In this document: piece by piece, positions 16,668 to 26,187 of the stretch
Position numbering within the stretch: position 1 is the first letter of the stretch
How the letters are laid out: each line of letters opens with the position of its first letter
Origin: Streptomyces hilarionis
GTDB lineage: Bacteria > Actinomycetota > Actinomycetes > Streptomycetales > Streptomycetaceae
NCBI RefSeq assembly: GCF_024539675.1
Contig: NZ_JAHHIT010000087.1
Location: 1-42,317 of the forward strand
Direction: 5' to 3'
Length of the DNA stretch: 42,317 nt
The notes under the pieces: generated by a model
What the model was told of the DNA's origin: nothing
The model's input: only the letters and a program-made list of their open reading frames with translations
Database searches by the model: none
Program-made: the position numbers and the translations under genes

Positions 16668-16694
16668 TCAACCGAGTCGCCCTGGAGGCAGCGC

Positions 16695-17294
16695 GTGCCG
16701 GCCCAGCAGTTCCCCATCACCGAGATCGTCGCGGCCCAGCGCCCCGCCCGCAGGGACGCCGCCCGCAACTACGACGCGCTGCTCGCCGCCGCACGCGAGG
16801 CGTTCGCCGAGCACGGCTCGGAGGCCTCCCTGGAGGACATCGCCCGGCGCGCGGGGGTCGGCATCGGCACGCTGTACCGGAACTTCCCGACCCGCCGGGC
16901 GCTCTTCGAGAGCGTCTACGCGGACGAGGTCAACGCGCTGTGCCGGTCGGCCGGGGAGCTCGCCGGCCTGGAGCCGTGGGAGGGGCTCACGGCCTGGGTG
17001 CACCGGTTCGCCGGCTACATGGTGACCAAGCGGGCGGTGCGCGAGGCGCTGGAGGGCGAGTCGGAGATCTTCCAGGCCTGCCGCGATTCGCTGTACGGGG
17101 CCTGCGGCCCGCTGTTCGAGCGGGCCCAGCAGGCCGGTGTCGCGCGCGCGGACATGGACTTCGGCGACCTGCTGCGCCTGGTCGCCGGGGTCACGGCGAC
17201 CTCCTTCACGGACGACGCCCAGCGCGACCGCGTCCTGGCCATCGCCCTGGACGGGGTGCGCGCCGGGCGCGGGGCGGCCGGGGTCAGCCCGTGA
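16695..17294 (+). CDS. TetR/AcrR-family repressor of the MFS exporter
   Basis: This 199-aa TetR regulator has a clear N-terminal DNA-binding domain (AAREAFAEHGSEASLEDIA, then VGIGTLYRNFPTRRALF) followed by a helical ligand domain. The start is GTG at 16695, with GGAGG about 8 nt upstream. It lies next to two perfect GGAGG-N4-CCTCC palindromes and is divergent from a DHA2 exporter, so it most likely represses both itself and the pump until an exported compound binds. Its 3' end overlaps the convergent beta-lactamase-fold gene by 11 nt. Confidence 0.92.
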   Translation: MPAQQFPITEIVAAQRPARRDAARNYDALLAAAREAFAEHGSEASLEDIARRAGVGIGTLYRNFPTRRALFESVYADEVNALCRSAGELAGLEPWEGLTAWVHRFAGYMVTKRAVREALEGESEIFQACRDSLYGACGPLFERAQQAGVARADMDFGDLLRLVAGVTATSFTDDAQRDRVLAIALDGVRAGRGAAGVSP

Positions 17295-18480
17295 GCGGGT
17301 GCTGCGGGTCCAGCAGCCGGGCGATCCGCTCGGTGATCACCTGCGAGTTGTTGCCGCCGGGCGCGTTCGGGCCCACCGTCGTGGACACCGCGATCGACAG
17401 CCGCTTGTGCGGCTCGTACGCCATCACGGCCGCATAGCCGAAGAAGGACGGGTTCTGAAGCACCCAGCCGTTCTTGACGATGACGCCCACGCCGAAGTGG
17501 AAGTTCTTCGTCATGGGCAGGCACACCGAGGCGGGGCAGGTGGCGGTGGCGTGGCCGAGCCCGACCGTCCCCGGGTTCAGCTGCGTGCGGAAGGAGCTCT
17601 TGGAGAGCAGTTCACCCGAACCGATGCCCTGGCCGGAGCGGGCCAGGTCGCAGATGTCCTGGGTGATGACAGCCCCCGGGGCGGTGGTCCAGGACGGGTT
17701 GAAGTACGTGGACTCCTCGTAGGTGCCGCGCTCCTCGTCGTAGGCGTGCAGCACGGGCTGCGGGATCTCCGCCGTGTCGTTGCTGCGGGTGTTGCGCAGG
17801 TCCAGGGGGCGCAGGACGCGCTGCCTCAGCAGGTGCGCGAGAGGGGTCCCGGAGATCTTCTCCAGGACGCGGCCGAGCAGGACGAAGTTGGCGTGCGAGT
17901 AGCTCCAGTTCGTGCCCGGCTTGTACCAGAGGGGGTGGCTGAGGGAGAAGGCGACGAGCTCCTTCGGCGTCCAGTGCTGCCACGGGTCCGCGTACAGCTG
18001 CTTCAGGAACGCCGGGTCCGTGACGTAGTCGTGCAGGCCCGAGGTGGAGTCGCCGAGCATGCGCAGGGTGATCTCGTCGCCGTGCGGCAGGTCGGGCAGC
18101 CAGCGCGAGACGGGGGCGTCGAGGTCCACCTTGCGCTCCTCGACGAGCTGGAGCAGCACGGTGCCCATGAAGGCGATGCCGACCGAGCCGGTCCGGAAGT
18201 GCATGGCGGGGGTCGCGGGCACGTCCGTCATGGACTCGCCGACGGCCCCCGTCACGAGCTCGCGCCCGTCGATCGTGACCTTGACGAGCGCGGCCTTGAG
18301 GTCGAGCTCCTTCTTGGCCCGGCGGACGATGTCGAGGACCTTGCGCGCCTGGCCGTCGGGGCTGCGGGTGGCGGCGCAGGCCCGGTCGGGGTGGCCGGGA
18401 CCGGCGGCCGCGACCGCCGTCTGGAGGGTCGAGGCGAGGAGTGCGGCGGCGCACAGCAGCGCCGTACGAGTACGCGTCAT
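17284..18480 (-). CDS. Secreted beta-lactamase-fold (serine hydrolase family) protein with degraded catalytic motifs
   Basis: This 398-aa protein has a Sec-type signal peptide (about residues 1-25, ending AVAAA) and the overall layout of class C beta-lactamase/D-Ala-D-Ala carboxypeptidase relatives: FRTGSV, LPDLPHGDEITLRMLGDSTSGL, PGTNWSYSHANFVLLG, GYAAVMAYEP. The three catalytic motifs are altered. The SxxK motif reads SVGI (99-102), so the general-base Lys is absent. The YxN motif reads YSH (194-196). The C-terminal H/K-x-G motif before GYAAVMAY is replaced by NPSFFG. The fold is clear, but normal acyl-enzyme chemistry is doubtful; a binding role or altered hydrolase is possible. It is convergent with and overlaps the TetR gene. 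Confidence 0.85.
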   Translation of the reverse strand: MTRTRTALLCAAALLASTLQTAVAAAGPGHPDRACAATRSPDGQARKVLDIVRRAKKELDLKAALVKVTIDGRELVTGAVGESMTDVPATPAMHFRTGSVGIAFMGTVLLQLVEERKVDLDAPVSRWLPDLPHGDEITLRMLGDSTSGLHDYVTDPAFLKQLYADPWQHWTPKELVAFSLSHPLWYKPGTNWSYSHANFVLLGRVLEKISGTPLAHLLRQRVLRPLDLRNTRSNDTAEIPQPVLHAYDEERGTYEESTYFNPSWTTAPGAVITQDICDLARSGQGIGSGELLSKSSFRTQLNPGTVGLGHATATCPASVCLPMTKNFHFGVGVIVKNGWVLQNPSFFGYAAVMAYEPHKRLSIAVSTTVGPNAPGGNNSQVITERIARLLDPQHPLTG

Positions 18481-19146
18481 AGGCGCACTATGGGCTGATC
18501 CTCACACCGGCCCGGTCGCTGACACTCGGACACCGGCGCCCCGGGTCCGGACAGAACCCGTACGGAGGAGCGCCGCGCGCGGGAGCGCCGTCCCGCTGTG
18601 CGCGGCCGCGCGGCCGGACCGGTCGACGACCTCCCGAGGACCGGTCTGACCGCGCAGTCATCGCAGTCTTCGCGGCCGCCCGGCCGGCGTCAAGACCCGT
18701 CCCGACGGGTGAGCGGCGGGGCCGCGGGCGAGCAGGGGCCCTTCCGGTCACTCCGGGGGCGACACACAGATTTTTCCCGGCCACCGGATCGACGCCGACG
18801 ACAGGCGTCCGTCCGGGGACATGCGGTCCAAAGGAGCCCATTTCTGACGGTCAATCAAGTTTCCGTGGAGTGACCGGGGCATGAACAGGCCCCGAGGCAA
18901 CCGGAATTGATCCGTTTTCCTCCCCCCTGGCCCGTCGCGTGCGTCTGACCGAATCGCTACGGCCGGTCACCGGCCGATCGTTCGAACGTTGACCAGTGAG
19001 TAACAAGGCCACTACCTTTCAACGCGTTTCGAGCACGCGCTACAGAACGGCGTTCCGCGGTGGACCTCTCCCCGCCGGAATCCGGTGAGCCGCCTTTGCT
19101 GTCCCGAACCCCCCACCGTGCAGTCTCACCCTTGATTCGGAGAATC
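18481..19146. promoter_or_regulatory. Upstream region of the megasynthase operon
   Basis: This 666-nt gap separates the divergent serine-hydrolase-like gene and PKS1. No convincing gene is seen. The right half (from about 18830) is visibly more AT-rich than the surroundings, as expected of a promoter. Two adjacent palindromes stand out: GGCCGGTcACCGGCC at 18961-18975 and CGTTCGAACG at 18979-18988. CGGTCA and TGACCG arms with a 17-nt spacer lie near 18848-18876. These are candidate regulator sites. No cluster-situated regulator gene is adjacent, so control may come from elsewhere. Confidence 0.5.
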
Positions 19147-22100
19147 ATGACGTCCGCTGTGCGTTCCGAGGACATGATCATCGGCATCACTCCGTTCGGC
19201 GAGCCCGACGCCGGTCTCGCCCTGGCGGTCGGCCGGGCCGGCGGCCTCGGCGTGCTGGACCTCGGACCGGGCGACCGAAGATCGCGCGAGGCCCTCGCGC
19301 GGCTGCGGCGCGCCTCTCCGGGCGGGTTCGGCGTCCGGGTCGACGCGCACTGCCGGCTCACCCCCGCCGACCTGGACGCGGACGGTCCCCACACCGTCGT
19401 CCTCGCTCCCGACGCGGCGAGCCCGGCCGTCGGAGCGAGCGGAGCCCGCTGGCCGGTCGCCGAGCTCGCGGCGCGCTTCCGGGTCCTGGTCGAGGTCACC
19501 GACCTCGCGGGCGCCCGGGACGCCGAACGCGCCGGAGCGCACGGCCTGATCGCCCGCGGCGCCGAGTGCGGCGGCCGCGTCGGCGCCCTGAACGCCTTCG
19601 TCCTGCTCCAGCAGCTCCTCGCCGCGCCCGAGGTGACGGCGCCGGTGTGGGCGTGCGGCGGCATCGGCCCGCGGACGGCCGCCGCCGCCGTGGCCGGCGG
19701 CGCGGCCGGGGTCGTCCTGGACGGCCAGCTCGCCCTGCTCGCCGAGTCGGCGCTGCCCGAGCCGGCCGCCGCCGCGCTGCGCACCCTGGACGGTTCGGAG
19801 ACCGTCGTGGTGGCCGGTCACCGTGTCCTGCCTCGGCGGGGCCCGGACGCCCCCCGGCTCGCGGAGGACGCCGGACCGCGAGAGGTGGCGGCGATGCTCG
19901 GCGCGCGGGACCCGCGCACCCAGGTGCTCCCGGTGGGCCAGGACGGCTTCCTCGCCGCCCGGTTCGCCGAACGCTGGAACGACGTGCGGCGCACGGTCCG
20001 CGCGCTGCGCGACGCGATGCTGGACGCCGTCCACGACGACGGCGCCGCGCGGGCGCTGCGGCCCGGTTCGCCGATGAGCCGGGCGCTCGGCACCCGGCTC
20101 CCCGTCGCGCAGGGGCCGATGACCCGGGTGAGCGACACCCCCGCGTTCGCCGCGGCGGTGGCCGCGGACGGGGCGCTGCCCTTCCTCGCCCTGGCGCTGG
20201 CGGACGGCGCGCGGACGCGGACGATGCTGGCCGAGACGCGCGACGCGGTGGCCGGCCGGCCCTGGGGCGTGGGCGTCCTCGGCTTCGCGCCGGAGGACGT
20301 GCGCGCGGCCCAGCTGGAGGCGGTACGGGAGCTGCGGCCGACGCACGCGATCATCGCGGGCGGACGTCCGTCCCAGGCCCGCGCCCTGGAGCAGGACGGC
20401 ATCCGCACCTTTCTGCACGTGCCCTCACCGGGCCTGCTGCGGCAGTTCCTGGAGTCCGGCGCGCGCCGGTTCGTGTTCGAGGGCTCGGAGTGCGGCGGGC
20501 ACGTGGGGCCGCGTGGCAGCTTCGCGCTCTGGGAGGCCCAACTCACGGTACTGGAGGACTGGTTCGAGAACCGACCGGCGGACGACGTCGAGGTGTTCTT
20601 CGCCGGCGGGGTGCACGACGAACGGTCCGCGGCGATGGTCGCCGCACTCGCCGCTCCGCTGACCGCGCGCGGAGCGGCCGTCGGTCTGCTGATGGGCACC
20701 GCGTACCTGTTCACCGAGGAGGCCGTGTCCTGCGGGGCGATCCGGCCGCTGTTCCGGCGACAGGTCATGGACGCGGACGCCACCACGTTGCTGGAGTCCG
20801 CGCCGGGGCACGCGACCCGCTGCGTGCCCAGCCCGTTCGCCGCGGACTTCCGCGACCGGGAGGCCCGGCTGCGCGCCGAGGGCGTGGCCGACCGGCGGAT
20901 CTGGGAGGAACTGGAGCGGCTCAACGTCGGCCGGCTGCGCCTGGCCAGCAAGGGCGTGACCCGCGGCGACGACGGCGCGCTCGTCCCCGTCGACGAGCGA
21001 CGCCAGCTCGCCGAGGGGATGTTCATGGCGGGCGAGGTGGCCGTGCTGCGCTCGGCCGCCACCACCCTGACGGCCCTGCACGAGTCCGTGACCACGGGGG
21101 CCGTCGAGCATCTCGCCCGGCGGGCGGCGCAGAGCGCCCCGGCGCGGGAGGCTCCCGCGCCCCTCGCGCCCGCCCCGCTCGACATCGCCGTGGTCGGCAT
21201 GGCGTGCATGTTCCCCGAGGCCCCCGACCTGCCCGCGTTCTGGGCGAACGTCGTCGGCGGCGTGGACGCGGTGGGCGAGGTCCCCGCCGACCGCTGGGAC
21301 CCGGCCGTCCACCATGGCGAGTCCACCCCCTCCAAGTGGGGCGGGTTCCTCCCCCGCATCCCCTTCGACCCCCTGCGCTACGGCATCCCGCCGGCCTCCC
21401 TCGGCCACGTCGAGCCGGTGCAGCTGCTGTCCCTGGAGGCCGCCCGGCGCGCCCTCGACGACGCCGGATACGGCGACGAAGGACGGGACTTCGACCGCTC
21501 CCGCACCTCCGTGGTGTTCGGCGCGGAGGCGGGCAGCGACCTGTCGAACGCGGCCACGCTGCGTGCGGTGCTGCCCTCCTACTACGGCCGCGTGCCGGAA
21601 GGCCTGGACGACCAGCTTCCGCGGCTGACCGAGGACTCCTTCCCCGGCATGCTCGCGAACGTCATCTCGGGCCGCGTCGCCAACCGGCTCGACCTCGGCG
21701 GCGCCAACTACACCGTCGACGCCGCGTGCGCCTCGTCGCTGGCCGCCGTGGACGTCGCCTGCAAGGAACTCGTCGGCGGCACCTCCGACGTGGTGCTGTG
21801 CGGCGGCGCCGACCTGCACAACGGCATCAACGACTACGTCCTCTTCTCTTCCGTGCACGCCCTGTCCCCGACCGGCCGCTCCCGTGCCTTCGACGGCTCG
21901 GCGGACGGCATCGCGCTCGGCGAGGGGGTCGCCTGCCTGGTCCTGAAGCGGCTCGCGGACGCCGAGCGGGACGGCGACCGCGTCTACGGGGTCATCAAGG
22001 GCCTGGGCGCGTCCAGCGACGGCCGCTCCCTCGGACTGACCGCGCCCAGACCCGAGGGCCAGCGCTCGGCCCTGGAACGCGCCTACCGCAACGCGGGCGT

Positions 22101-25100
22101 CTCACCGGCCGAGGTCGGCCTCCTCGAGGCGCACGGCACCGGGACGGTCGTCGGCGACCGCACCGAACTGCGCATCCTCAGCGAGGTGTTCACCGAGGCA
22201 GGGGCCACGCCCGGCGGCTGCGCGCTCGGCTCGGTGAAGTCGCAGATCGGGCACACCAAGTGCGCCGCCGGTCTCGCGGGGCTGATCAAGACGCTGCTGG
22301 CCCTGCACACCGGCGTCCGGCCGCCCACCCTGCACGTCGAGTCGCCCAACCCGGCCTGGGAGGCGGACACCAGCCCCTTCGCCTTCCACGCCGAGGCCCG
22401 CCCCTGGGCGGCGCCGGCGGAGCAACGGCTCGCCGGCGTCAGCGCGTTCGGGTTCGGCGGCACCAACTTCCACGTGGTGCTGGCCGCCCACGCGGACGGC
22501 GTCCCCCCGGTGCGCGGGGCCGACGTCCAGCCGGCCGAGCTGTTCGTCTTCCGCGGCCGGGACGAGGCCACGGCCCGCCGGTCGATGGAGGACCTGCTGA
22601 CGGCAGCCCGGGCGCCGGGCCGGCCCTGGCGGCTTCGCGACCTCGCGCTCGGCGCGGCCCGGCGCTCGGACGCGAGCACGGACCCCGCCCGGTTCGCCCT
22701 CGTGGCGACGGACGTGGACGACCTGGTGGACAAACTGCTGCGGGCCACGGCCGGTCCCGTCGGCCAGGAGGGGGACGCGGGCCCAGGGGAGCACGCCCCG
22801 GTGCGCGGGATGTACCGGGCCGGGCCCGCCGGCGCGGACGAGGGCGGCGCCCCGCAGGACGCCAAGGTCGCCTTCCTCTTCCCCGGCCAGGGCAGCCAGC
22901 GCACCGGCATGCTCGCCGACCTGTTCGTCGCCTTCCCCGAGCTGCGCCCCTACCTGGAGCTCGGCCGCGCCCACGCCGACGCCCTGTACCCGCCGGCCGC
23001 GTTCGACGACGCCGGGCGCGAGAGGCAGAGCGCCGCGCTGACCGACACCCGCGTGGCGCAGCCCGCCCTCGGCGTCGCGGGTCTCGCCGCGCACGCCGTG
23101 CTCACCGCGGCCGGGGTGCAGCCGGACATGGCCGCGGGTCACAGCTACGGCGAGCTGGTGGCCCTGTGCGCGGCCGGCGCGCTCACCCCCGAGACGCTGC
23201 TGGAACTCAGCGTGGAGCGGGCGGCGGCGATCCTGCGGGCGGCGGAGACCGCCGGGGCCGCCCGGGGCGACGGGAGCGCCGGGGCCGACCCCGGGACCAT
23301 GGCGGCGGTGTCGGCCGGCGCCGAGGAGGTGACGCGGGCGCTCCGGGCGCCGGGCGCACCGGACGGCGTCGTCGTCGCCAACCGCAACGCGCCCGGGCAG
23401 ACGGTGATCTCGGGGCCCACGCAGGCCGTGGTCGAGGCTGTCCGGCTGCTGCGCGCGGCGGGGCACGGAGCCAAGCGCATCCCCGTCGCGTGCGCCTTCC
23501 ACAGCCCGCTGGTCGCCGGCGCGGTCGACGACTTCGCCGAGGCGCTCGCGGCCCGGCCGGTCCACGCGCCGGAGTTCCCGGTGTGGTCCAACCGCACGGC
23601 CGCCCCCTACCCCGCCGACGGGGACGCCGTGCGGGCCGGGCTCGCCGCCCAGATCGGCGCCCCGGTCGCCTTCGTGGAGCAGATCGAGGCCATGTACGAG
23701 GCCGGGGCGCGCGTCTTCGTCGAGGCCGGTCCGGGCGCGGTGCTGACCCGGCTGATCGGCCGGATCCTCGGCGACCGCCCGCACACCGCGGTGGCCTGCG
23801 AGCCCCGGCCCGGCAGCGGTCTGCGCGGCTGGCTCGACGCGCTGGCCGAACTCGCCGTCGCGGGGCTGCCGGTGCGTGCCGGGTGGCTGCTGCGCGGCCG
23901 TGACGCGGTGGACGCGCTGCGCGCCCCGGCGCCGAAGCGGCCCGGCTGGACGGTCGACGGCCAGCTGGTGCGCACCGCCGACGGCGCCCTCCTTCCCGGT
24001 GCGCTGGCGCCGGCCCGACGTGTCGTGGACCCCACCGAGAGGACAGCGACGACTGTGACGACGAACCCCCCGCACGGCGTCCCCTCCGACCGGGACGCGC
24101 TCGTCTCCGAGTTCCTGCGCACCAGCCGGGAGATGATCGCCGCCCAACGCGACGTGCTGATGACCTACCTGGGCGCCGATCCGGGCGCGCGGCCCGCCCC
24201 GCTCCCCGCGCCGGGCCCCCAGGTGATCCAGGACGCCCGTCAACTCCTGCCCGCCCGGGCGGAGTCGACGGCCGTGGTCCCCGCCGACGCCGTCGTGCCG
24301 CCGGCCGTCGCGGAGCCCGTCCGGGAGCCGGAGGGCGCGGTCGACGTGGGGCAGGTCGTCCTGGAGATCATCAGCGAGCGCACCGGCTACCCCGTCGACA
24401 TGATCGAACCCGACCTCGATCTGGAGGCGGACCTCAGCATCGACTCCATCAAGCGGGCCGAGATAGCGGGCGAGCTGGCCCGCCGCCTGGGCGCGGGTGC
24501 GGACACCGACCTCGCGGGCCTGGACGACGACGCGCTGGAGGAGCTGGCGAAGGCGCGGACGGCCGCCGCCGTGACGGCCTGGCTGACCGCCCGCCTGGGC
24601 GGCCCCGCCGGGCGGACCGCCGCACCGGCCCCGGAGCCCGCCGCCCCGGCCGCGGAACCGGTCCGGGAACCGGCCGGGCAGCCGACGGCGGCGACCGGGC
24701 CGGACGCGGTCACCGGCGAGGCCCCCGCACGGCGGATCCTGCGACCGGTCCCGCTCGATGAGCGGCCCGGCGCCGCCGACGACCCGGCGGCCGCGCTCTC
24801 CGGAGCCCGCTGGATCGTCCTCGGCGACGCCCCGCAGACCGCCGCCCGGCTCGCGTCCCACGGCGCCGACGTCGTCGTCCGCCCCCACGACCACGTCCTG
24901 ACGGAGTCGGACGGGCCGGTGGACGGCGTGCTGTGGCTCGGGGCCCTCGCCGACGGCGACGGCTCCCCCGTGCTGCCCGACGCGTTCCCCGTGCTGAAGG
25001 CCGCCCTGGCGCACGGCCCGGTCCGGCTGCTGGCCGTCCGGAGCGCCGACGGCGAGGCGCCCGACCCCCGCACGGCCGGCCTGCGCGGCCTGTTCCGGAC

Positions 25101-26187
25101 GGTGGCGCGGGAGTATCCGCAGACCGTCGCCCGCATCGTCGAACTCGCCGACGTCTCGCCGACGGCCGTCGCCGACGCCGTCGTCGCCGAGGCCCTGGCT
25201 CCGGACCGCACGCCCGTCGTGCTGCGGACGGCGGCCGGCCGGCACGGATTCGCCCTGATGGCGGCGCCGCTCGGCCCGCTCGGCGACACGGGGGCGGGAC
25301 CGGCCGGGGTGGGGGCCGCGGAGGCGGCCGCGCTCGGCCTGGACCGGGACTCGGTGGTGCTGCTCGCGGGCGGGGCGCGCGGCATCACGGCGCAGTTCGC
25401 CGCCGCGCTCGCCCGCGCGTCACGCTGCCGTCTGGAACTGCTCGGCCGCACCCCCGCCCCGGACGGCCCGGAGGCCGCGGACACCGCGGCCGCCGGCACC
25501 CCTGCCGAGTTGCGGGCCGCGCTCGCCGCTCGCGGAGGCCTGCGGCCGGCCGAGATCAACCGCGCCGCCGAACTGCTGCTGGCCCAGCGGGAGATCACCG
25601 CGACCCTCGCCGAACTCACCGCGCTGGGCAGCCGGGCCCGCTACCGCCCGGTCGACTTCCGCGAACCGGAGGCGGTGTTGCAGGCGGTCAAGGAGATCCA
25701 CGCCGAACACGGCCGGCTCGACGGCGTGGTGCACGCGGCCGGCGTGATCGAGGACCGGCTCCTGGCCGAGAAGAGCCCGGAGTCCTTCCGGCGGGTGTAC
25801 GGCACCAAGGCGACCGGCGCCCACGCCCTGCTCACCGCGCTGGAGGAGCTGCCGACGGCGCCCGCGTTCACCGTGCTGTTCGGGTCGGTCTCGGCCGTCG
25901 TGGGCAACCGGGGCCAGGTCGACTACGCGGCCGCCAACGACGCGCTGGAGACCCTCGGAGCGGCCTTCGCCGCGCGCACCGGCCGACGGGCGGTGACCGT
26001 GCACTGGGGTCCCTGGGCCCCCTCGGACGGGCACGCCGGCATGGTCGGGGCGGAACTCGCCCGCGAGTACGCCCGGCGCGGGATCAGGCTGATCGACCCC
26101 GAGGAGGGGACGGCAGCGCTGCTGCGGGAACTCGCCTGGGGCGAGGAGTCCGCCACCGCCGTCGTCTACACCGCCTCGGGCTGGTGA
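19147..26187 (+). CDS. PUFA-synthase-like iterative type I PKS, NMO-NMO-KS-AT-ACP-KR
   Basis: This is a 2346-aa megasynthase. Residues about 8-275 and 305-660 are two nitronate-monooxygenase/PfaD-like FMN barrels (GAECGGRVG; GSECGGHVG), the enoyl-reductase type of PUFA synthases. KS spans about 676-1118 with Cys861, His996 (HGTGT) and His1036 (GHTK). AT spans about 1240-1570 with GHSYGE Ser1333 and AFHSP, a malonyl-type pattern. One ACP (about 1732-1818) carries the PUFA-type ADLSIDSIKR with Ser1767. A large KR (about 1870-2345) has GGARGIT, Ser2247/2249 and Tyr2260. Start ATG 19147 has GGAG upstream; 19060 is less likely. The stop overlaps PKS2. It should iteratively condense malonyl units, with keto-reduction here and dehydration supplied by PKS2. 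The product is unknown. Confidence 0.9.
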   Translation: MTSAVRSEDMIIGITPFGEPDAGLALAVGRAGGLGVLDLGPGDRRSREALARLRRASPGGFGVRVDAHCRLTPADLDADGPHTVVLAPDAASPAVGASGARWPVAELAARFRVLVEVTDLAGARDAERAGAHGLIARGAECGGRVGALNAFVLLQQLLAAPEVTAPVWACGGIGPRTAAAAVAGGAAGVVLDGQLALLAESALPEPAAAALRTLDGSETVVVAGHRVLPRRGPDAPRLAEDAGPREVAAMLGARDPRTQVLPVGQDGFLAARFAERWNDVRRTVRALRDAMLDAVHDDGAARALRPGSPMSRALGTRLPVAQGPMTRVSDTPAFAAAVAADGALPFLALALADGARTRTMLAETRDAVAGRPWGVGVLGFAPEDVRAAQLEAVRELRPTHAIIAGGRPSQARALEQDGIRTFLHVPSPGLLRQFLESGARRFVFEGSECGGHVGPRGSFALWEAQLTVLEDWFENRPADDVEVFFAGGVHDERSAAMVAALAAPLTARGAAVGLLMGTAYLFTEEAVSCGAIRPLFRRQVMDADATTLLESAPGHATRCVPSPFAADFRDREARLRAEGVADRRIWEELERLNVGRLRLASKGVTRGDDGALVPVDERRQLAEGMFMAGEVAVLRSAATTLTALHESVTTGAVEHLARRAAQSAPAREAPAPLAPAPLDIAVVGMACMFPEAPDLPAFWANVVGGVDAVGEVPADRWDPAVHHGESTPSKWGGFLPRIPFDPLRYGIPPASLGHVEPVQLLSLEAARRALDDAGYGDEGRDFDRSRTSVVFGAEAGSDLSNAATLRAVLPSYYGRVPEGLDDQLPRLTEDSFPGMLANVISGRVANRLDLGGANYTVDAACASSLAAVDVACKELVGGTSDVVLCGGADLHNGINDYVLFSSVHALSPTGRSRAFDGSADGIALGEGVACLVLKRLADAERDGDRVYGVIKGLGASSDGRSLGLTAPRPEGQRSALERAYRNAGVSPAEVGLLEAHGTGTVVGDRTELRILSEVFTEAGATPGGCALGSVKSQIGHTKCAAGLAGLIKTLLALHTGVRPPTLHVESPNPAWEADTSPFAFHAEARPWAAPAEQRLAGVSAFGFGGTNFHVVLAAHADGVPPVRGADVQPAELFVFRGRDEATARRSMEDLLTAARAPGRPWRLRDLALGAARRSDASTDPARFALVATDVDDLVDKLLRATAGPVGQEGDAGPGEHAPVRGMYRAGPAGADEGGAPQDAKVAFLFPGQGSQRTGMLADLFVAFPELRPYLELGRAHADALYPPAAFDDAGRERQSAALTDTRVAQPALGVAGLAAHAVLTAAGVQPDMAAGHSYGELVALCAAGALTPETLLELSVERAAAILRAAETAGAARGDGSAGADPGTMAAVSAGAEEVTRALRAPGAPDGVVVANRNAPGQTVISGPTQAVVEAVRLLRAAGHGAKRIPVACAFHSPLVAGAVDDFAEALAARPVHAPEFPVWSNRTAAPYPADGDAVRAGLAAQIGAPVAFVEQIEAMYEAGARVFVEAGPGAVLTRLIGRILGDRPHTAVACEPRPGSGLRGWLDALAELAVAGLPVRAGWLLRGRDAVDALRAPAPKRPGWTVDGQLVRTADGALLPGALAPARRVVDPTERTATTVTTNPPHGVPSDRDALVSEFLRTSREMIAAQRDVLMTYLGADPGARPAPLPAPGPQVIQDARQLLPARAESTAVVPADAVVPPAVAEPVREPEGAVDVGQVVLEIISERTGYPVDMIEPDLDLEADLSIDSIKRAEIAGELARRLGAGADTDLAGLDDDALEELAKARTAAAVTAWLTARLGGPAGRTAAPAPEPAAPAAEPVREPAGQPTAATGPDAVTGEAPARRILRPVPLDERPGAADDPAAALSGARWIVLGDAPQTAARLASHGADVVVRPHDHVLTESDGPVDGVLWLGALADGDGSPVLPDAFPVLKAALAHGPVRLLAVRSADGEAPDPRTAGLRGLFRTVAREYPQTVARIVELADVSPTAVADAVVAEALAPDRTPVVLRTAAGRHGFALMAAPLGPLGDTGAGPAGVGAAEAAALGLDRDSVVLLAGGARGITAQFAAALARASRCRLELLGRTPAPDGPEAADTAAAGTPAELRAALAARGGLRPAEINRAAELLLAQREITATLAELTALGSRARYRPVDFREPEAVLQAVKEIHAEHGRLDGVVHAAGVIEDRLLAEKSPESFRRVYGTKATGAHALLTALEELPTAPAFTVLFGSVSAVVGNRGQVDYAAANDALETLGAAFAARTGRRAVTVHWGPWAPSDGHAGMVGAELAREYARRGIRLIDPEEGTAALLRELAWGEESATAVVYTASGW

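Noticed and set aside
18488..18841. Minus-strand ORF of 117 codons in the PKS upstream gap
   Set aside because: No ribosome site or family pattern, and Arg/Pro-rich translation typical of non-coding high-GC sequence.
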